NCBI GenBank assembly: GCA_024403455.1
Contig: JAKSRR010000002.1
Span: forward strand, 62,001 to 126,000
Direction of reading: 5' to 3'
DNA from: Lachnospiraceae bacterium
GTDB taxonomy: Bacteria; Bacillota; Clostridia; Lachnospirales; Lachnospiraceae
Length of the DNA: 64,000 bases
Position numbers and translations under genes: made by a program. Within the stretch, counting starts at the first letter, position 1. Every line of letters starts with the position of its first letter. Shown here piece after piece: positions 27,687 through 37,829 of this stretch. Below the pieces are notes generated by a model, which did not search any database, was not told the origin of the DNA, and worked only from the letters and a program-made list of their open reading frames with translations.

Positions 27687-29105
27687 CTATTTTGCCCAGA
27701 TTTTATCTACCAATGCCTTCTGCAATTTGCTGAGACTTACTTCGGTACCACATTTTATTTTACCTTTTTTCAGTAGTTTCTTCAATTTTGCACAATCTGC
27801 AGGATCCTTTTCAGAACCCCGAATTAATTTCATTCTGTATAACATATAAGGTGAAACATACTTAATTCCCATATAAACAAAGTGGTAAAGTGGCTGATCA
27901 ATCACACTATCCACAGAAATCGGGTATAGACTGGGATGATTCTCATAGAGTTTGTTCTCTAACGATATCTCTGGTACCTTCGTCAGGAAATCCACATCAC
28001 CAGCATCTCTTATACCATAAACCGCCAAAATACTACTTGTATCCGATACATAGTCATTTATATCCTGTTTGTGCGTACTTACCGTCTCTTTATAGTCATC
28101 TACCATTTTATTAAAACTAGGAAATGCATCTGGTTCACCATAAAAAAGATGATTCCTACAATTTCGGTTTAGTATGATTTCTGCCATCTGTTTTGTTTCT
28201 GTTGCATTATCTGTAATATGAAGAGAATGATTTTCAATTCCAAACAGTTCTCGTACCATTTCCTTCTTCATGAGAACTGTATCCAAATCCTCCTGCGCAA
28301 ACAGAACTATTGTGAGATTTCCTAATGCACTATAGCAGGCATCAGATTTAATTTTAGCCCCAGCATGCTGATTTTCTACTGTTCCAACCCAGTCATGGTG
28401 ACGGTAGATCTGCTGCATAAAATGTTTTTGCGCTGTTGAAGATAGTTTAAAATCTCGAACATATAACAGTGTGGCATCTCCCTTGAGAATACCAATAGCC
28501 TTCTCACGTTTCTCGGTACCCTTCGCTTTGGGCCACAAACAAGCCATATATAAGTGCTCTTTTAATTCACAATATTTCAATACCATGTAATCCAATATCT
28601 CTAGATTCAGTCCTCTTTGGGCAAAAAAAACCGCATCAAAACATTGCATTTTCTCCGCAAAACGAAGTATCTTAACTTTCTTATTAAAGTAAGCTGCCGT
28701 TGCAACTCTATGGGATCCATCTAAAAGCACATTATTCTTTCCAACCAAAACAAGAGACTTATTCTCATCAAATCCCTCACTCTGAATGCTATCTATAATC
28801 TGTTCAAATGAATCATAATATTTCTGCAAAGAATTCTTTTCTTCTGAACCAGGTTCTGTAAATGTTCCTTCCGAAAATGCCTTTATATGTTCTGCATATA
28901 TTGTTCTTGAGAAGGTCATATCTTGCCCTTTCACATAGGCATCGATATAATACCATTTGGCCATAAGGTCAATTCGTTCTGGAGTAAGTAGTACTTTCGC
29001 ATCCACTTCTTCAATAGTATATTTTGTACTCTCGTCAATCCCGTATTCTTTCCAAAAATATTCAGGAACCATATTGTACGGATACTGTTTCATATCTCTA
29101 TTCAT
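27687..29105 (-). CDS. Uncharacterised protein with ParB-like DGxHR and nucleotidyltransferase-like motifs
   Basis: 472 aa from the ATG at 29105; the frame opens earlier, to a TTG at 29192, and no ribosome site is strong. 'NVLLDGSHRVATAAYFNKKV' at about residues 125-144 is the ParB/sulfiredoxin-like DG-x-HR loop, which in some members binds nucleotides. A middle region has 'FMQQIYRHHDWVGTVE' and 'SLHITDNATETKQMAE'. Near residue 362, 'AVYGIRDAGDVDFL' resembles the G-x-x-x-DhD site of nucleotidyltransferases, with 'KDPADCAKLKKL' further on, which is also typical. No membrane segment. I do not know this family by name. Its place before an ABC flippase suggests a step in making the flipped substrate. 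Confidence 0.6.
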   Translation of the reverse strand: MNRDMKQYPYNMVPEYFWKEYGIDESTKYTIEEVDAKVLLTPERIDLMAKWYYIDAYVKGQDMTFSRTIYAEHIKAFSEGTFTEPGSEEKNSLQKYYDSFEQIIDSIQSEGFDENKSLVLVGKNNVLLDGSHRVATAAYFNKKVKILRFAEKMQCFDAVFFAQRGLNLEILDYMVLKYCELKEHLYMACLWPKAKGTEKREKAIGILKGDATLLYVRDFKLSSTAQKHFMQQIYRHHDWVGTVENQHAGAKIKSDACYSALGNLTIVLFAQEDLDTVLMKKEMVRELFGIENHSLHITDNATETKQMAEIILNRNCRNHLFYGEPDAFPSFNKMVDDYKETVSTHKQDINDYVSDTSSILAVYGIRDAGDVDFLTKVPEISLENKLYENHPSLYPISVDSVIDQPLYHFVYMGIKYVSPYMLYRMKLIRGSEKDPADCAKLKKLLKKGKIKCGTEVSLSKLQKALVDKIWAK

Positions 29106-29179
29106 ATTATTCTTTCTGCATAGCAATTTTTCATATACACAATTTGCTGCCTTGCATATACGTTGAAGTTTTCTATCTA

Positions 29180-31399
29180 TTAATAGAAACAAGTGGCAAA
29201 GTCAACTTCTTCACGCATCTCCATTAGCATCTCTCGTTCGTCTATTGTTAATTCATATGTGCTAGAGGAGATTGTAATTGTCTCATCGGAAGTATTTTTC
29301 AAAACAACTGTTGTAGGGCGGTTCACGTTCTCTGTATTTATTATAAATCGAGCCCTATTTGTTCCCTGATTTTGAACTTCAAACGCCTTATTCATATCTT
29401 CTGTATATAAACAAACTCCCATCATATTTTCACCACACACAGTTAAAATATAATCTCCACCATTTAGTTGTAGGCTATATCGTCTTTCCTCACCAGGCTT
29501 TAAAACAATCTCACCCTCCTCGATAGGAACCGCAGCATATATTGTTTTCACCAGCAACCTGTCATTTTCTTCCTTTATAGAAACATGAATGGAACTTGTA
29601 TCCTTTGCATCTATTGTATAGCTGATACCACCTTCTATAGGGGTACTTTCAATGGTCAAATATGTTTCGTCTAAACCCGTGAAATTTATTATATCTTCAC
29701 CTAAATTATCTCCGTACACTTCAAATCGAGTTGTTCCTAACGGAACTGTCCAGTCAAATTCATTATTATTTAATTTTCCAGAATCAATTTCTATCGTTTT
29801 CCACCGAATATCGTGATCGTAAAAATATATTTTTCCTTGCAGATCATTATTTAAATCCAATAAATCCACATAATCATAGTAATTGGTCCTTTCTGCAATC
29901 TCGTAATAATCCTTCAATACAGTTCTTAAGCCAACAAAATTCAAATAATGATAACCCTCATTCATTGTATCATCATTAGCAAATCCCCAATTGTCTCCTA
30001 CACAAGCAGTATGCACAGCGAAATCAGACCATAAATCCACGTCCACAATGTGCGTGTATTCATAAACAGCACCTTCTTTATATCCATTCTCGACTAAATA
30101 TGAGGCCATTTTTTCCCATACACTATAATACGCATCACGATTACTTTTAGGATAAAATAAACATGATGAAAAGATGATGGATAATACCGCAATAATAGAT
30201 AATCCCTCCATACTCAATCTTTTTATACCCTTTTCCTTATCGAAAAACTTTGTAATATAATCGCCAATATTACACAAATAAAAAACAGGAGTTAAAAACC
30301 ATAACGGCGCAAAATACCTCCCTAGGAAAGGAGTATACCCATAAGTCGCATAAGAGTCATGGAGTGTCTTATTGCAAATACAAATCAAAAAAACACACCA
30401 AATGGATAAAACTATCGTTGCCTCAAAAAACGATGTTTCCTGGGGTTCTTGTACATATTTGATTGTTTTCTTGATAAACAATACCAAGAATGAAAATAGC
30501 CAAATCCACTTCAATATCGTAAATACAGATTCAATCGCAACCATACCTTCATTTACCGGAATGTCCAGCATATGATCTATCAGATCAAAAAACATAGGAA
30601 TCCCCGTAACAAAGATACTCTTGATTCCGCTCCAACTCGTGTAGCCGTTTCCTCCATAAATCCGACCTATTTTCAGAATCCCTTTATACTCCAAGCATCT
30701 GAACACACCATACAGTATACAGCCAATAACTATTACTAAAAAAAGTGGACGCCTATAGTTTTCTTCTTTCCATATTCTCATCACAAAATATAAAATTATG
30801 GGCATAATAAGCCCCATAATAATTATTAAGTAATCTCCTTGACGAAACCATGCCAAAAATACGAGTACTAAAATACAAGCAAGGAACAATATTTTACTGT
30901 CTTTCTCTTTAATCTGCTTGACCAACAGCAAGACCCACAAAATGACAGCTGTAGAATGTATGTGATAATAATTCGTACTGTAAGTTGGAAGTAAAAATAG
31001 AACCATCATTAATCCTATTAAAAATTGTTGCAATACTGTTTTTTTAGTATCACGCACAAGATAAAAACAAGGAAATATGCAAATCAAGCATCCCAAAATC
31101 AAATAAATTCTTATTCCCCTCATGGAAGGTCCAAAGACTGGCACTACTATATTCATTAACAACGTAGTAAAAGAATGCCATCCCCTAGATGTATATGACA
31201 TTTCCAGTGGAATCCCATATTTTTCAAGAGCATTTTTATAGTTGTACATCTCAAATGCTTCATCACATCCAATATAAATCACCCTGGTAAACAAATATCC
31301 AATAAGTAGGGTTGCAGATAAAGTCATCAAGAAATAAAGTCCTCTGGGAACCAGCATCTTATTAAGAAATATATGCTCTTTTTTCACTTTATTTTCCAT
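29180..31399 (-). CDS. GT-C-like membrane protein with C-terminal extracellular domain
   Basis: 739 aa. About eleven helices in residues 15-430 follow the GT39/PMT-like plan. 'VIYIGCDEAFEMYNYKN' in the first outer loop holds the acidic pair (D46, E47) expected of a GT-C active site, and 'YTSRGWHSFTTLL' follows. From about 440 to 739 there is a soluble beta-rich region, ending in a charged tail 'STYELTIDEREMLMEMREE'. It likely glycosylates an outer-face acceptor from a polyprenyl-phosphate sugar. Its ATG overlaps the upstream stop by one base (TAATG). Its tail recurs as a separate fragment at 25831. Confidence 0.68.
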   Translation of the reverse strand: MENKVKKEHIFLNKMLVPRGLYFLMTLSATLLIGYLFTRVIYIGCDEAFEMYNYKNALEKYGIPLEMSYTSRGWHSFTTLLMNIVVPVFGPSMRGIRIYLILGCLICIFPCFYLVRDTKKTVLQQFLIGLMMVLFLLPTYSTNYYHIHSTAVILWVLLLVKQIKEKDSKILFLACILVLVFLAWFRQGDYLIIIMGLIMPIILYFVMRIWKEENYRRPLFLVIVIGCILYGVFRCLEYKGILKIGRIYGGNGYTSWSGIKSIFVTGIPMFFDLIDHMLDIPVNEGMVAIESVFTILKWIWLFSFLVLFIKKTIKYVQEPQETSFFEATIVLSIWCVFLICICNKTLHDSYATYGYTPFLGRYFAPLWFLTPVFYLCNIGDYITKFFDKEKGIKRLSMEGLSIIAVLSIIFSSCLFYPKSNRDAYYSVWEKMASYLVENGYKEGAVYEYTHIVDVDLWSDFAVHTACVGDNWGFANDDTMNEGYHYLNFVGLRTVLKDYYEIAERTNYYDYVDLLDLNNDLQGKIYFYDHDIRWKTIEIDSGKLNNNEFDWTVPLGTTRFEVYGDNLGEDIINFTGLDETYLTIESTPIEGGISYTIDAKDTSSIHVSIKEENDRLLVKTIYAAVPIEEGEIVLKPGEERRYSLQLNGGDYILTVCGENMMGVCLYTEDMNKAFEVQNQGTNRARFIINTENVNRPTTVVLKNTSDETITISSSTYELTIDEREMLMEMREEVDFATCFY

Positions 31400-32877
31400 T
31401 ACCTATTAACCTCGTATACGTAGGAAAAACTCTCTCCTATAGTCCCTGCATCTATATATTCAAAATTGTAAGTGTTATCTAACTCCTCCAGTTGATCAGA
31501 GACAAAACAATATACTTTTTCATTCTCGGGAATCTGTGAAATTGCTTCATATAAAGATATATCCATTTTGTCTATAGCAATTACCTCCCAGGAGGGATAA
31601 TAGTAAGAACTTAATGGATAATATTTCATCACCCAATCCGTAATAATTACTCCCGGCTCCTCCGCATTAGGATTAACCACCTCATATAGTCTTTCCTTGA
31701 ACTTATAGGAAGCAATCTGGTCGGAGATAGTATTACACAAAATTGGTATATTATACCATAGAATCATACCCATCACTAAAGTTCCCACAAATCCTGAGCC
31801 CCACTTATTGGGTGTCATAGATATACAAATCGGAATAACAAGCCAGAATCCTATAGCTGGAAAATAAATGTAACGATCTAATATCATTGGATGCATTAAG
31901 TGTGAGAGAATCAACCCTGTGGCTATAGTTGCCACGCCACTAAGTACTACAACCTGAATCAGATATAACTTATGATTATTGGCTTTCACAAACAGGTTGG
32001 CAAGTTTAATTCTTATCTTTTTTTTACCTTCAACTACCTGAATATATATTATTTTCTTAATAATAATATAGTTAACAGTGAGAACGAATAAAAATATGAA
32101 CAATAATTCATATCCTTTAGCAAAAGAGAACAAATACCATATACATGTGCGTGGAGATAATACTTCAGTAATCCAATAATCTCCATTTTGTACTACCGAA
32201 GATTGTTTTAATAGCACAAAAAGCCATGGCACATAACACACAGCCAAACCAATGGATGTAATTAATGTTCTTTTCAATAAATCCCGGCGAAATGCTACCG
32301 CATGTATTAATAAATAAAGCACTATAAAAAAGAACTGAATAAGCACATAATAGTGGGTATACATTCCCATCAATGAGAATATAGCAAACAGAGTCCAATA
32401 TTTAATCATATTAGCCTTAAAAATATAGTAAAGCGATAGCATACCCGCAAACAAAAAGAATGCTCCCCATCCATACATTCTTGCTTCAACCTGATGATAT
32501 AGTGACTGACTCATTAATCCCCAAAAAGTCACTAATAAGAAAGAAGACACCCCACCAAACTCTTTATATATAAATGTTCCTGCAGCAATCGTAACCAGCA
32601 CAAATGGTATTGCGGAGAAAATCGAATACACCTGTGATGCATCGGGCAGAATATGACATACACACCAAAGCATAAAATGATAAAAGGGTGGGTGAAAATC
32701 CCCTTTCACCCAGGTCATCATTGTTTCCAGCGACTGCCGACAATACTTTATCTGAACTGCCGAGTCAGATCCCAAGTCATTAAACCACGCATTCACAAGC
32801 ATTGCTGCCAATAAAGCAATTGCATAAATCCAAAATATACTATGAATAATTACTTGAACTTTTTTTCTATTTCCCAT
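31399..32877 (-). CDS. GT39/ArnT-like membrane glycosyltransferase
   Basis: 492 aa, about eleven helices. The first outer loop has 'WFNDLGSDSAVQIKY' with acidic residues at about 34-38, then 'GDFHPPFYHFMLW' near residue 60. 'YHQVEARMYGWGAFFLFAGM' near 130 is the E-x-R-x-Y/G block of the PMT_2 (GT39) family. These enzymes use polyprenyl-phosphate sugars on the outer face. It overlaps the next GT-C gene by one base, so the pair is likely made together. The acceptor, whether glycan, lipid or protein, is not clear. Confidence 0.78.
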   Translation of the reverse strand: MGNRKKVQVIIHSIFWIYAIALLAAMLVNAWFNDLGSDSAVQIKYCRQSLETMMTWVKGDFHPPFYHFMLWCVCHILPDASQVYSIFSAIPFVLVTIAAGTFIYKEFGGVSSFLLVTFWGLMSQSLYHQVEARMYGWGAFFLFAGMLSLYYIFKANMIKYWTLFAIFSLMGMYTHYYVLIQFFFIVLYLLIHAVAFRRDLLKRTLITSIGLAVCYVPWLFVLLKQSSVVQNGDYWITEVLSPRTCIWYLFSFAKGYELLFIFLFVLTVNYIIIKKIIYIQVVEGKKKIRIKLANLFVKANNHKLYLIQVVVLSGVATIATGLILSHLMHPMILDRYIYFPAIGFWLVIPICISMTPNKWGSGFVGTLVMGMILWYNIPILCNTISDQIASYKFKERLYEVVNPNAEEPGVIITDWVMKYYPLSSYYYPSWEVIAIDKMDISLYEAISQIPENEKVYCFVSDQLEELDNTYNFEYIDAGTIGESFSYVYEVNR

Positions 32878-32987
32878 GCTTTACATTGCCCTTCACTATT
32901 AAGTAAATCACAAATCTTATGTTTATTCTTCTTTATTTGACGTTCAACCTTTGTATAAACCTAAAACAAAAAAGTCTTATACCACAC

Positions 32988-34604
32988 CTATTTAACTTTC
33001 CCTGTGTTTAACCACTCTACATAATCAAAATCCTTTTCCCATGCAAATCTGTTAAGTATTTTTGTTTTTTCTTCCACCATATACTTTCCACACTTCTCTC
33101 TATTTGCAAATGAACGCAGTTGAAGAGCATAATCACATTTCTTATAATCCTTGGCAGTGAAACATACTAACCCTTTAACATTTCGTCTAACATTTTCCCA
33201 TCTACCAATAATTTCTTCATTTTCTCCAATACAGGTAGATGCAATCACAAATAAATTGTCATAATTAATTCTTTTCTTTCTTCGATCCCAGTCCGCTTTT
33301 GCTTCTGCAAACTGCTTATGATGATTAAAATAAATTGTTATCTTTTTATCATTGCGTTTAATGATTCCAATAGGATAGTGCTCCGTTTCATGGTAACCAT
33401 GATCTTCAACCTCCGCTGCAGCATACTCTTCAATATGAAGTACAAAGTCATAAAAATCATCTTCATACATCCATAAATTAACCGTCGGTGACAGAAACTG
33501 CACGCCAAGTTTGTGGGAAATGACGCCGCCTATACAAGTTGGGCAGAGAATGGTTGCATTCTTATTTTTTAGCCGTCTCGCATTATTTGCTCTCTCCATC
33601 TTCTTGTATATTTTACGCGCAAGTATATAATGGATTTTTTTATTCCATATTGCATATATCAATATGCTCAAAATTACCGAAACAACTGCAACTGCTATAG
33701 GAAATATAATTCTATACAACGTCGTAGATGTATTAATCTCAAGCTTATTTCCTAATATTTCACCAACCTTAATCACTAACATATGAAAAACATACACATA
33801 TAGCGACAGTTGCCTACCTACAAAAGCAAGACTTTTACCTTTGTGAGTCTCTGCCGAAATCGCTAACATAAACAGGCAAATTGGGAAAACGAACGAATAC
33901 ACCAAATATGTTACCAGCGAAAATTCTTCCCAACACGACAGCAAAACAATTATAAAAAAACTTATTCCCGTCAATATACAAAATAAACCTGGTCTATAAG
34001 CTGATTCCTCTTTTTCTGCAATCAATCTTCCTAATAATACATAGGGTAATCCACCTAATAAAAAATTACTCCGGTAATGCCACGATATTTCTACAAATTC
34101 ACCTAAAATAATTAGGAATAAACGAAAAACAAACAGACTTACTAATAAAATCAAATATATTTTTTTAGTTTTTCTCTTTGCCAGCATCCATAAAAATATA
34201 TAGCTATATAGCAATGCTAATAAAAACCATAAATGCTGTGCTTCTATGATTGAAAAATCTCCAAGAATTAAAACATCAAATACAGTTCGTACACATATCT
34301 TATTTACAATAGTCTGCAAAGTCGAAAATTTCAGATAGTATAACAGTGTATATATTAAATATAAAAGAACAGAGATTAACAATATTCTAAATATATTCTT
34401 TGCTCTCTTCTTTAGTACTACCTCCTCATTTTCCTGACACACAAAATATCCTGCAACCAGAAAGAAAAAGGGAACTGCAAATCCTGCAAGATTTTTTATA
34501 ATAATTCCCAGTTCTCCCGGAAGCACGACATGAATAAAGATTACCCCTATACAGGCAATCCCTTTTAGCATATCTATATTATTATTTCTCTTAATTACTG
34601 TCAC
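32988..34604 (-). CDS. Acyltransferase family 3 fused to DUF1919 domain
   Basis: 538 aa. Residues 8-335 are a ten-helix acyltransferase-3 domain: 'NNIDMLKGIACIGVIFIHV', 'AVPFFFLVAGYF' and 'YVYVFHMLVI'. From about 347 a soluble DUF1919 domain follows: 'TCIGGVISHKLGVQFLSPTV', 'YPIGIIKRNDKKITIYFNHH', 'WDRRKKRINYDNL'. DUF1919 occurs alone in many capsule loci and is thought to be a transferase. A fusion would let one protein add a group in the cytosol and acylate the same unit. The GTG start at 34604 has AGGG six bases before it and overlaps the upstream gene by 14 bases. Confidence 0.82.
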   Translation of the reverse strand: MTVIKRNNNIDMLKGIACIGVIFIHVVLPGELGIIIKNLAGFAVPFFFLVAGYFVCQENEEVVLKKRAKNIFRILLISVLLYLIYTLLYYLKFSTLQTIVNKICVRTVFDVLILGDFSIIEAQHLWFLLALLYSYIFLWMLAKRKTKKIYLILLVSLFVFRLFLIILGEFVEISWHYRSNFLLGGLPYVLLGRLIAEKEESAYRPGLFCILTGISFFIIVLLSCWEEFSLVTYLVYSFVFPICLFMLAISAETHKGKSLAFVGRQLSLYVYVFHMLVIKVGEILGNKLEINTSTTLYRIIFPIAVAVVSVILSILIYAIWNKKIHYILARKIYKKMERANNARRLKNKNATILCPTCIGGVISHKLGVQFLSPTVNLWMYEDDFYDFVLHIEEYAAAEVEDHGYHETEHYPIGIIKRNDKKITIYFNHHKQFAEAKADWDRRKKRINYDNLFVIASTCIGENEEIIGRWENVRRNVKGLVCFTAKDYKKCDYALQLRSFANREKCGKYMVEEKTKILNRFAWEKDFDYVEWLNTGKVK

Positions 34605-35601
34605 GTTTCATCCCTAGCATTCGCTTCAGTTTATCTTTAATCCGATTTTTATAGTCCCATCTCTTTCGATAGGAGTAACATTTCTCAGGTTTTTGCAAAA
34701 AAAATTTTATCTGCTTCTCGTAATTCATACTAATTTCTTCTGCAAATAGCCGCTTACATTCTAAAATCTGTGTATTAATACACTGCAGAAGTTCCTTCTT
34801 TTGTGAAGGCGCATAATCCTTTGAATGATATCCACACATAATAAGCGAATTAATCAAATCATCACAGGAACTTCTTCTCAGTTCATCCAGTCCCTTATTA
34901 CCATAATATACAATTCTATCTTTCAATGCATATACTATATCTTCTATACGCTGTTTACTTACCTTGGACATTATTGACCCATCTCTGGTTAAATAGTAAT
35001 ACAACTTTTCCTCTGTGAATACAAACCGCTTACATTCCCCTGCCAAATGATGAATAATAAACTCATCCTCATGAAGATGTCCTTTAGGATAACGGATATT
35101 ATCGAATAAACTCCTCTTGTAGATTTTATTCCAAGCAAGGGTAATCTCTAATCTTCCAAACTGTTTATAAATCTCATCTGTTTCATAAAAGTGAATGGGG
35201 TAATCCTGCGAAGGAGCATCATCTTGTATATCTGCATTTTCATATACTGGCTGGAAACCACAGGCCCCCATATCGCAATCGTATTGCTTCACTAACTGTT
35301 GTAGTCGTTCAATCATTCTTGGATGTATAAAGTCATCTCCATCGATAAACACAAGCCAGTCTCCTATCGATGCCTCAATACCACAGTTCCTGGCATCCGA
35401 TAGGCCACCGTTCTCTTTGTGGATTACTTTAATACGGTCATCCTGTTTCGCCAGTTCATCGCAGATATCCCCACAACCATCGGTAGAACCATCATTCACC
35501 AGAATAATCTCAATGTTACTATATGTCTGATTGATGATAGACTTCACACATTTTTTTAGATATTTTTCTACGTTATAAATGGGAACAATTACACTTACCA
35601 T
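34591..35601 (-). CDS. Family 2 glycosyltransferase, EpsJ-like
   Basis: 336 aa. 'VSVIVPIYNVEKYLKKCVKSI', 'IILVNDGSTDGCGDICDEL' and 'DWLVFIDGDDFIHPRMIERL' (DGDD) define a classic capsule GT2. 'KGHLHEDEFIIHHLAG' near residue 180 is the E-D-x-F/E acid-base region. The C-terminal part is helical and basic, with no membrane helix. It is the last of three tandem GT2 genes at 34.6-37.6 kb that appear to have arisen by duplication. The sugar is unknown. Confidence 0.9.
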   Translation of the reverse strand: MVSVIVPIYNVEKYLKKCVKSIINQTYSNIEIILVNDGSTDGCGDICDELAKQDDRIKVIHKENGGLSDARNCGIEASIGDWLVFIDGDDFIHPRMIERLQQLVKQYDCDMGACGFQPVYENADIQDDAPSQDYPIHFYETDEIYKQFGRLEITLAWNKIYKRSLFDNIRYPKGHLHEDEFIIHHLAGECKRFVFTEEKLYYYLTRDGSIMSKVSKQRIEDIVYALKDRIVYYGNKGLDELRRSSCDDLINSLIMCGYHSKDYAPSQKKELLQCINTQILECKRLFAEEISMNYEKQIKFFLQKPEKCYSYRKRWDYKNRIKDKLKRMLGMKRDSN

Positions 35602-35604
35602 TAT

Positions 35605-36654
35605 TTATTTCAGTCTCCGTCTAGCTCCTGCTATTATTCTTTTGATATTGGCACATATAAGTGCATATTTTGTTCTTTTCATAACAAGATTTATATATGA
35701 TTTAATATGAAAAGGGAGATGTAACTGTTTTGTCAATGTAACAATCTGCCCACACCATTCCTGCCTAGAGAGCAATTCATATTGCATCTTCATATCACTA
35801 AAATTCTTCCTATAGTATCCTAGTCGCAAATGATCATATACAATATTCGTCATCATGTGTGATGCATACTGCAGAAACTGTATTTTAAACTGCTCATCAT
35901 TATATTTTTGCAATTTGTTCCAAAAAAAATTCAGCTCATCTATAGTTTTTATATACTTCTGTGAATCAAAACTCTGTGTTATGGAATTCTCGTTTTTTCG
36001 GTAATAATAGTAACGTTCCTTACAAAAAAATACCTTATCCGCTTCAAGTAAGCAGAAGTAAGAACAGCACGCATCTTCACCAAGCGAAATTTCTGCTTTC
36101 ACCTCTAATTGGTGCTGCAATAATAGTTTTCTTCGTATAATTTTATTACACAAAGAAGGGGCTACCCCAAAATTAAAAAATGGTTTTATTGATAACGAGT
36201 TAGGAATAAGTTCTTCTTTAAGTTTTTTTCCAAAATATAATCCTTCCCATTCCATTAAGGAAGGGTTTCTATGTAATTCTTCTCCGTCTACATAATCTTG
36301 AAGATCGCAAACTACAATATCTGCGCTATGTTCCCTAGCTCGTTCACACATATCAAAGTACATGTCGGCATGTATGAAATCATCCGAATCAACATAACCT
36401 ACATACTCACCGGTTGCTATTTGTATTCCCGCCTGTCTAGCACTAACTAGTCCACCGTTACTCTTATGTATCACCTTAATTCGCTGGTCTTTTTCTGCAT
36501 ACTCATCACATAATGTACCCGAAGAATCCTTCGAACCATCATCAACAAGAATACATTCATAATCTAAAAATGTCTGATTTAGAATACTTTCAATACACTT
36601 TTCTATATACTTTTCAACATTGTATACGGGAATTATTATACTTAGAAACGGCAT
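35605..36654 (-). CDS. Family 2 glycosyltransferase, EpsJ-like
   Basis: 349 aa. 'LSIIIPVYNVEKYIEKCIES', 'CILVDDGSKDSSGTLCDEY' and 'EYVGYVDSDDFIHADMYFDM' (DSDD) mark the nucleotide-sugar site; 'ISLGEDACCSYFCLLEADKV' is the catalytic-acid region. A basic tail ends the protein. Its ATG overlaps the upstream GT2 stop by one base and its own stop is three bases from the next, so three GT2s are read as a unit. Donor not determined. Confidence 0.9.
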   Translation of the reverse strand: MPFLSIIIPVYNVEKYIEKCIESILNQTFLDYECILVDDGSKDSSGTLCDEYAEKDQRIKVIHKSNGGLVSARQAGIQIATGEYVGYVDSDDFIHADMYFDMCERAREHSADIVVCDLQDYVDGEELHRNPSLMEWEGLYFGKKLKEELIPNSLSIKPFFNFGVAPSLCNKIIRRKLLLQHQLEVKAEISLGEDACCSYFCLLEADKVFFCKERYYYYRKNENSITQSFDSQKYIKTIDELNFFWNKLQKYNDEQFKIQFLQYASHMMTNIVYDHLRLGYYRKNFSDMKMQYELLSRQEWCGQIVTLTKQLHLPFHIKSYINLVMKRTKYALICANIKRIIAGARRRLK

Positions 36655-37646
36655 TATCTTTTCACCATTTTTGATAACCTATAATAAACAGAATACCCAA
36701 AATAACGATAAATATAGTATTCTCTTTTTCGAATTTGTTTTTTGCTCAAACGTAAACTTTCTTTTACTTCTTTTTCTTTTAGTAATGTGTTATTAATCTG
36801 TAGTTTTTCTTTGAGACTTTGCTCATTTGCATCCATCATAGTGTTGTATAACGCATGACTAACATACTGCCAGTATCTCTGATAGTACAATTGCCAATCC
36901 TCTTCTGGTATCATCCACTTTATAGCATATTTCTTCTGTTTTTTAAGGATTTCACGGTGAATCTGCCAATAATTAGGCACAAACCTGCAGTCAAGAGAAC
37001 CCTCTTGACGTATATACTGATATGATGTGGATTCTACTATTTTGATTATCTGACTACCTATGGCATCCAGATAATCCAGATTAAAAGCCAAATCTTCCGC
37101 GATTTGACAACCTACGGGAAATCGCATATTTCGTTTTCTTATTAAGTCACCATCATACATTTTGCAGTAAGGCGGATTTAGTATTCCTATACAGGATAAT
37201 TTCATAACATCCCGCCTGTCGGAAATCGTCGAGAACATCTTAGCATCTGTGCGCCCAGTCTTCCATCCCTCTGTAATTTCATCAATGCCACACCAAGAGA
37301 AATAACCCTTCCTGCTTTCTTGAATAAGTTCCTCAATATAATTGGGTGGAACAATATCATCACTATCGACAAAACAAATATAGTTGCCTACACTACTATC
37401 AATCCCCCTATTGCGGGCTGCAGAGACGCCAGCATTTGATTGATGAATCACCTTTACTCTTGCATCTTCTGCCAAATATTTATCTATTATTTCTGCACTG
37501 TGATCTTTTGAACCGTCATCAACAAGAATGATTTCCAAACAATCATAGGATTGCTTCAAAATGCTATGTATGCTGTTTTCCAGTGTTTTTTCCGCATTAT
37601 ACACCGGGACAATAATACTACATAAAGGATTCGTATATTCAATCAT
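36654..37646 (-). CDS. Family 2 glycosyltransferase, EpsJ-like
   Basis: 330 aa. 'CSIIVPVYNAEKTLENSIHSI', 'IILVDDGSKDHSAEIIDKYL' and 'NYICFVDSDDIVPPNYIEEL' are the GT2 hallmarks; 'GCQIAEDLAFNLDYLD' supplies the E-D pair. It is the first of the three-gene GT2 run. The 183 bases before it, up to the GT4 stop at 37830, are AT-rich with no frame; a promoter could lie there but I found no convincing -35/-10 pair. Sugar unknown. Confidence 0.9.
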   Translation of the reverse strand: MIEYTNPLCSIIVPVYNAEKTLENSIHSILKQSYDCLEIILVDDGSKDHSAEIIDKYLAEDARVKVIHQSNAGVSAARNRGIDSSVGNYICFVDSDDIVPPNYIEELIQESRKGYFSWCGIDEITEGWKTGRTDAKMFSTISDRRDVMKLSCIGILNPPYCKMYDGDLIRKRNMRFPVGCQIAEDLAFNLDYLDAIGSQIIKIVESTSYQYIRQEGSLDCRFVPNYWQIHREILKKQKKYAIKWMIPEEDWQLYYQRYWQYVSHALYNTMMDANEQSLKEKLQINNTLLKEKEVKESLRLSKKQIRKREYYIYRYFGYSVYYRLSKMVKR

Positions 37647-37829
37647 CTTATTCTATATAGCACTCTTTTCTTGAATTAGTCTAATCATGATAACATACTT
37701 TTTACTACAACCACTTTTCTGCAGTTGTTTCTCGTAAATCTTGCCTTCATTTCCAATCATTTTGATTATAAATAACGCCATTATTGAAGCAAAGAATTGC
37801 GACTAACCTTATTTAAACAGTTCACTTCA

